Assembly (NCBI GenBank): GCA_021234155.1
Contig: JAJEKV010000025.1
Span: 3,807,773 to 3,871,772, forward strand
Source: Isoetes taiwanensis
Lineage: Eukaryota; Streptophyta; Lycopodiopsida; Isoetales; Isoetaceae
Length of the DNA: 64,000 bases
Reading direction: 5' to 3'
Shown: piece after piece, positions 56,575-64,000 of the stretch
Numbering within the stretch: the stretch's first letter is position 1
How the letters are laid out: every line of letters begins with the position of its first letter
Position numbers and translations under genes: made by a program
The notes under the pieces: model-generated
What the model saw: the letters and a program-made list of their open reading frames with translations, nothing else
What the model was told of the DNA's origin: nothing
Databases searched by the model: none

Positions 56575-57260
56575 TTATCAACGTGTCACTTTAAAGTTAG
56601 TTTATTGGCACTTATTTGTCATCTTATTGTCGCTTCAAAATCTATTTATTGTTATTTTATTATCGTCGTATTGACACTTTGATGCCAACTTATTGTCAAT
56701 TTATATTCACTTTTTTGTCACCTTATTCTCTCCCTTTTGTCATATTTGAGGCACTCTATTGGCACACTATTGACACATTTGTGCCACGTTTTCTCCAACA
56801 TCTTTATCAAAGTTATGACATTTTATTGTCACACTATATAATGGTCAAATTTATATCATTTCTTTGTCACTACTTTTGTCATTCTAAAGTTGACATATTT
56901 TTGGCACATGGTTTTATCAAAACTTTGTCAATCTATTGTCATAGTTGTGTCATTTGTTGCCACATTATAGTCAGACTTAAGCATTTGTTTGTCATCACTC
57001 TTGTCAGTATTAAGTCAATTTATTGTCAAATTTTTGATACATGGTTTTGTCATAACCATATCATTCTATTGTGACATTATAGTCACATTTAAACCATCTT
57101 TTTGTCACTTTCTTTTATCACTATCGCATTACTCTATTGTCACATTTATTGTCATTTGGATTTCACTATTTTGGTCATTTTTATTGTCACTTTTATATCA
57201 GCTTTTGGACATAATATTTTAGTGACAAAAAAAAATGACAATAAATCATTGTTCTCTTGT
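56575..57260. repeat. TGTCA-rich subterminal region, copy C
   Basis: Same repeat type as copies A and B, with TCTCTTGTAG at its right end (57253-57262). Confidence 0.6.
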
Positions 57261-58680
<1,420 letters not shown>

Positions 58681-59572
58681 CTAGTCAAAACTTGACCTTG
58701 CTTACTTGGCATGCCATGTCACCACTTGGAATGCCACATCATCTTTTTCCATCTTTGTTTGTTGGTGCTACAAAGGGTAACAATATGCACTATCAAATCT
58801 TGGCCACTTGTGGCAAGAGGAGGCGATCCATAACATGAACACTACATTTTTTGCATCGAGATGGAGACAAACACGCCCCAGAGTTTGCATATCGTCATTA
58901 TCATGTCCACATCACCCATATCTTGCCATGTCACCAAAACTTTGCCACATCACTCCATGGAAAAGCAAAGTTGCACATTTTTGGATTTTTGGGCTAGTCA
59001 AAAATCGGCCTTGCTTATTTGGCATGACATGTCAAATGGCATGCCACATAATCATGTGCATGTCAACTGTGACTTCTCGACTTGGTCAAAATATGGTATT
59101 GCTTAGACAGCTAAGTTTGGTAAGTGTACGCCTAACTTAGATAAGATTAGCACAAATTAGCAATACTACATATATAAGTTTCATCTTTGGTTTCGTCTTA
59201 AATTGACGGTTTAAGCAAACTTCTATCAGGTTATCAACATGATGGTTTATTTATACATAGAAATTTTCTACCTTACTTTATGTTCTCTTTGTGCCAGATG
59301 ATCCTTGCTATGACCTTGCTATATCATGACATGCGCACGACAATGCCAGAAACACAGACACGTATATAAAATTGTGAGACAAAGCCAATTAAAGAAAATG
59401 CCATAGAAAATTGTGAGAAAGCCAATTAAAAAAAAAAAGACAAATAAACGGCCGAGATGTGGTCAGAATTAATGGCTTGGATTTTGATCCAGAGCCTATT
59501 GTTCTATTGGTCAACTGAATTCTCGCCTTGCCACTCGGCATGCCCGGTTTGTTCCTGCTTTCATCTTCCTCA
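58681..59572. other. Flank after minisatellite, copy C
   Basis: Counterpart of 34291-35180. No gene. It ends at the junction with block D. Confidence 0.5.
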
Positions 59573-59575
59573 TCC

Positions 59576-61150
59576 TTGGGTTCTAAGCAAATCCAAGAAG
59601 TTACAAGTAACCAATATTCTATCCAAAATGCGCACCCCCACTGGCTATAGCGCTTCACTCCGTAAAACCTTCACAAAAGATGGTGACCTAAGCGGGTTGA
59701 AGTCCCATGATTGGCATAAATTGATACAGGTATTGACTTTGTATTAAATATCTTGTGACGTATTTTTTAATTGTGTTTTTGCTGCATTCTAGCACATTCT
59801 TCCATGTGCAATTGAGAATTGTCTTACAAGTAACGCTCATGCTATTATATATCGACTTGGAAAATTTGCAAGGTATGACACAAAACACGTTTTAGTGGTA
59901 TATTTTCAATTATATTATTAACAAATAGCAAGTTTGTACATAGATTGGTCTCAATGAAAGAGATTAGCTTAGACGATATTTCAACAATGGAGCGAGAGTT
60001 CCCTACAAGTTTTTTTGACCTTCAAGTACACTTATTGATTCATCTACCAGAAGAGACTCGACTTGTTGGACCAGCTCCAAGTCAATGGATGTTCTTTTTA
60101 GAACGGTACATGAAAAATTTTGAAAACTTACGCTCGACAAATGGCTAGACTGAGGGTCTATGGCCGAGGGTCATTTGCTTTCATGAAACATTGTTCTTTC
60201 TAAATGAAGCCACATTTTCAATACACAAAGTTGCCCCAAAGGTTTGGAATGACGAGGAGTATAAGGAAGTAGTAGAAGAGGTCTTACAAGGTCATGGAGT
60301 GCTTCGCAAATTGAATGAGGAAATGTTTGAAGAAATAACTAAGTTTGTATTAAAATATGGAGGGAGAGATATAAACGTGCTAAAGAGGAAAGAGAGGCAG
60401 TCAAAAGAGAATTTGCATATAATAGTATACATCTTGGCCAAAAAACATATTCTATATCCAGAGTCTTTGGAAGAATTGCCTGAGGATATGACTCATGATT
60501 GGTTGCTTGAAGCAATGGAAGATGCACGAGATAAAAGAGAGGATGTTCCAAATGATGACTTCAACATTGCACTTGGATGTGTTAAAAAGGTATAATTTTC
60601 TATTTATTGTCAGTGTGTGTTACATACATATGTTTCATTTCTCGTATCCTTCTAAAATGCAGGCTCGTTTTCACAATTCAATGTGGGCTTATGGAAAATA
60701 TCTTCGGACTGTAGAGGTCGGCAAAGGTCGCTTGACATATAACTGTGGAATTTCTTCTCAATTTGAACAAAAATGTCAACCCAGTAAACGTGATCGACAA
60801 CCGATTACCGGTGACCTTAATTATGTTGGGCAAATTACTGATATTATTGATGTTGACTTCCGTTCATTTCATGTAACCATCTTGAGGGCAAAATGGTCCA
60901 AAGTTGTTTATAGAGGCAGAAATCAGACCATGAGATCACATCCTTCAGGTTTCTACCAAATTGATTCAACACAGGTTCTTGGAGAGATGAATGAACCATT
61001 TGTTACCCTAAACAAGTTGAACATATTTTCTTTTTTGAAAACCCTGTTAACCCAATATGGTGGATTGTAGTCCATGTTGTACCAAAGCGCAGATGTCTGA
61101 TTGCTACTACTACATTAGAGCTTAGCAATGATGATCAAGAAGATGATTGA
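59576..61150 (+). pseudogene. CACTA Tnp2-type transposase gene, copy D (3' half)
   Basis: Begins in the GLKSHDWHKLI exon. The DUF4218-type region lies at 59945-60595 with one frameshift near 60110-60190, and the DUF4216-type frame at 60495-61070 is almost identical to copy B. The Tnp2 N-terminal half is absent because of the block edge. Confidence 0.8.
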
Positions 61151-61179
61151 TGATATCTTGACTTCTCGAATAATTTCTT

Positions 61180-61863
61180 ATCAGCTTGTCACTTTAAAGT
61201 TAGTTTATTGGCACTTATTTGTCATCTTATTGTCACTTCAAAATCTATTTATTGTTATTTTATTATCGTCGTATTGACACTTTGATGCCAACTTATTGTC
61301 AATTTATATTCACTTTTTTGTCACCTTATTCTCTCCCTTTTGTCACATTTGAGGCACTCTATTGGCACACTATTGACACATTTGTGCCACGTTTTCTCCA
61401 ACATCTTTATCAAAGTTATGACATTTTATTGTCACACTATATAATGGTCAAATTTATATCATTTCTTTGTCACTACTTTTGTCATTCTAAAGTTGACATA
61501 TTTTTGGCACATGGTTTTATCAAAACTTTGTCAATCTATTGTCATAGTTGTGTCATTTGTTGCCACATTATAGTCAGACTTAAGCATTTGTTTGTCATCA
61601 CTCTTGTCAGTATTAAGTCAATTTATTGTCAAATTTTTGATACATGGTTTTGTCATAACCATATCATTCTATTGTGACATTATAGTCACATTTAAACCAT
61701 CTTTTTGTCACTTTCTTTTATCACTATCGCATTACTCTATTGTCACATTTATTGTCATTTGGATTTCACTATTTTGGTCATTTTTATTGTCACTTTTATA
61801 TCAGCTTTTGGACATAATATTTTAGTGACAAAAAAAAAATGACAATAAATCATTGTTCTCTTG
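61180..61863. repeat. TGTCA-rich subterminal region, copy D
   Basis: As in the other copies. The terminal word reads TCTCTTGGAG instead of TCTCTTGTAG. Confidence 0.6.
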
Positions 61864-63095
61864 GAGGGAGGGAGGGAGGGAGGGAGGGAGGGAGGGAGAG
61901 AGAGAGAGAGAGAGTTGGAGTCTAGGTGGCATGTTCCACCTTGGCATGTTGGAACCTAGGTGGTGTGCTTGAGCCACCTTGGCATGTTTGAGCCTAGGTG
62001 GCATGTTGGAGCCCGCATGGCATGTTTGAGCCACCTTGGCATGCTTGAGTCTAAGTGGCACGTTGGAGCCCAAGGGGCATGTTTGAGCCATCTTGGCATG
62101 TTGGAATGTGGCATGTTTTAGGTGGCATGTTTGAATGTGGCATGTTGGCACCTAGGTGGCATGTTTGGCCACCTTGGCATCTCGTGAGCCTAGGTGGCCG
62201 CCTTTGGCATCTCGAGCCCAGGGGGCGGTTTGAGACACCTTGAGACATGCTTGAGCCACCTTGGCATGATTGAGCCTAGGTGGCATGTTGGAGCCCTTGT
62301 GGCATGTTTGAGCCACCTTGGCATGTTTGGGCCTAGGTGGCATGTTGGAGACTAGGTGGCATGTTGGATGCTAGATGACATGTTGGAACCCACTTGGCAT
62401 GTTTGAGCTGCGCAGTTAGAGCCATCTTGGATGCTGTTTGAGCCACCTTGGCATGTTAGGAGCCTAGGTGGCATGTTGGAGCTCAAGGCAGGCATGTTTG
62501 AGCCACCTTGGCATGTTTGGAGTCTAGGTGGCATGTTGAAGCCCGTGGTGGCATGTTTGAGCCTAGTTGGCATGTTGGAGCCTAGATGGCACGTTGGAAC
62601 CCACGTGGCATGTTTGCGCATAGCTGGCATATTGGAGCCTAGGTGGTGTGTTTCAGCCATCTAGGCATGTTTGAGCCACCTTGGCATATTAGATGGCATG
62701 TTGGAGCCTAGGTGGCATGTTGGAATCTAGGTGGCATGTTAGAGCCTAGGTGGCATGTTTGAGCCTAGGTGGCATGTTGGAGCCTAGGTGGCGTGCTTGA
62801 GCCACGTTGGCATGTTTGTGCCTAGGTGGAATGTTGGAGCCTAGGTGGCTCACGCTTGAGCTACCTTGGCATGTTTTTGCCTAGGTGGTATGTTGGAGCC
62901 CAGGATGGTAGATGTTTGAGCGACCTTGGCATGTTAGGTGGCATGTTGGAGCCATCTTGGCATGTTTGAGCCTAGGTGGCATGTTGGAGCCTAGGTGGTA
63001 TATTGATTCTAGGTGGCATGTTGAAGCCCAGTGTGAGTTGGAGCCACCTTGGCATGTTGAGCCCTAGGTGGCATGTTAGAGTCTAGGGTCTAGTC
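61864..63095. repeat. GGGA/AG microsatellite and 19-bp minisatellite, copy D
   Basis: GGGA/AG run to 61914, then about 60 units of the 19-bp repeat. It has more small indels than A-C, for example near 62160-62240 and 62400-62530. Confidence 0.95.
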
Positions 63096-64000
63096 AAAAC
63101 TTGACCTTGCTTACTTGGCATGCCATGTCACCACTTGGAATGCCACATCATCTTTTCCATGCTGTTTGTTGGTGCTACAAGGGTAACAATATGCACTATC
63201 AAATCTTGGCCACTTGTGGCAAGAGGAGCAGTCCATAACATGAACACTACATTTTTTGCATCGAGATGGAGACAAACACGCCCCAGAGTTTGCATATCGT
63301 CATTATCATGTCCACATCACCCATATCTTGCCATGTCACCAAAACTTTGCCACATCACTCCATGGAAAAGCAAAGTTGCACATTTTTGGATTTTTGGGCT
63401 AGTCAAAAATCGGCCTTGCTTATTTGGCATGACATGTCAAATGGCATGCCACATAATCATGTGCATGTCAACTGTGACTTCTCGACTTGGTCAAAATATG
63501 GTATTGCTTAGACAAATTAAGTTTGGTAAGTGTAATTAACTTAGATAAGATTAGCACAAATTAGCAATACTACATATATAAGTTTCATCTTTGGTTTCGT
63601 CTTAAATTGACGGTTTAAGCAAACTTCTATCAGGTTATCAACATGATGGTTTATTTATACATAGAAATTTTCTACCTTACTTTATGTTCTCTTTGTGCCA
63701 GATGATCCTTGCTATGACCTTGCTATATCATGACATGCGCACGACAATGCTAGAAACACAGACACGTATATAAAATTGTGAGACAAAGCCAATTAAAGAA
63801 AATGCCATAGAAAATTGTGAGAAAGCCAATTAAAAAAAAAAAGACAAATAAACGGCCGAGATGTGGTCAGAATTAATGGCTTGGATTTTGATCCAGAGCC
63901 TATTGTTCTATTGGTCAACTGAATTCTCGCCACTTTAAGATGCCCGCGCTTGTTCCTGCTTTCATCTTCCTCATCCTCCAGCGTTCTTCATCCTCATCTT
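63096..64000. other. Flank after minisatellite, copy D
   Basis: Counterpart of 34291-35200, continuing past the point where copy C was cut (CCAGCGTTCTTCATCCTC), so it follows the original block A sequence to the window end. No gene. Confidence 0.5.

Larger units (their letters stand above)
59576..64000. repeat. Partial duplicated block, copy D
   Basis: Matches block A from about 30738 (GGGTTCTAAGCAAATCC) to the window end. It lies head-to-tail with the same part of block C, giving a local tandem period of about 4.6 kb. Confidence 0.9.

Overview
The window is nuclear DNA of a land plant with a repeat-rich genome. The support is GT-AG introns, an initiator-tRNA-Met primer-binding site, plant transposon families (CACTA/Tnp2, MULE with SWIM finger, Ty3/gypsy, LINE, a TRIM-like element) and exons of a plant-type BUBR1/MAD3 checkpoint gene. 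I cannot name the species; the repeat load suggests a large genome such as a fern, lycophyte or conifer, but that is a guess. No bacterial gene, rRNA, CRISPR array or certain tRNA gene was seen.

Layout. 1-3.6 kb: broken transposon genes ending in a Ulp1-type SUMO-protease fragment. 3.6-5.8 kb: a small two-exon gene (4680-5296) flanked by direct repeats and by hairpin minisatellites. 6.0-8.65 kb, minus strand: a MULE transposase gene cut at 8650 by an LTR retrotransposon. 8.65-17.88 kb: that Ty3/gypsy element, with 5' LTR, primer-binding site, three extra ORFs, gag-protease, a truncated reverse transcriptase, polypurine tract and a truncated 3' LTR. Its first extra ORF ends in a complete histone H3 fold (about 11051-12384) and is the most unusual object here. 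17.9-23.3 kb: mostly non-coding, with a CACTA-like end, a TRIM-like mini-retrotransposon and an importin/ARM-like gene fragment.

23.3-64 kb is built from repeated blocks. Block A (23340-about 35180) and block C (47588-59572) are near-identical 12-kb copies. Each carries BUBR1/MAD3 exons, a fold-back sequence, a TTAA-flanked MITE, a reversed Ty3/gypsy integrase piece, a CACTA transposase gene, its TGTCA-rich subterminal region, a GA/GGGA microsatellite and a 19-bp minisatellite. Block B (40801-44937) and block D (59576 to the end) are partial copies of the second half. Between A and B lie unassigned DNA, a CTCGG-type hairpin repeat and a LINE fragment. Between B and C lie further hairpin minisatellites and a possible SINE promoter.

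Almost all coding content is selfish DNA in various states of decay. The likely host-derived pieces are BUBR1/MAD3 (two 5'-truncated copies), the ARM-like fragment, perhaps the 170-residue gene at 4680, and the H3 domain carried inside the retrotransposon. Mismatches between blocks often fall at CAG/CTG contexts, so some frameshifts may be sequencing errors.
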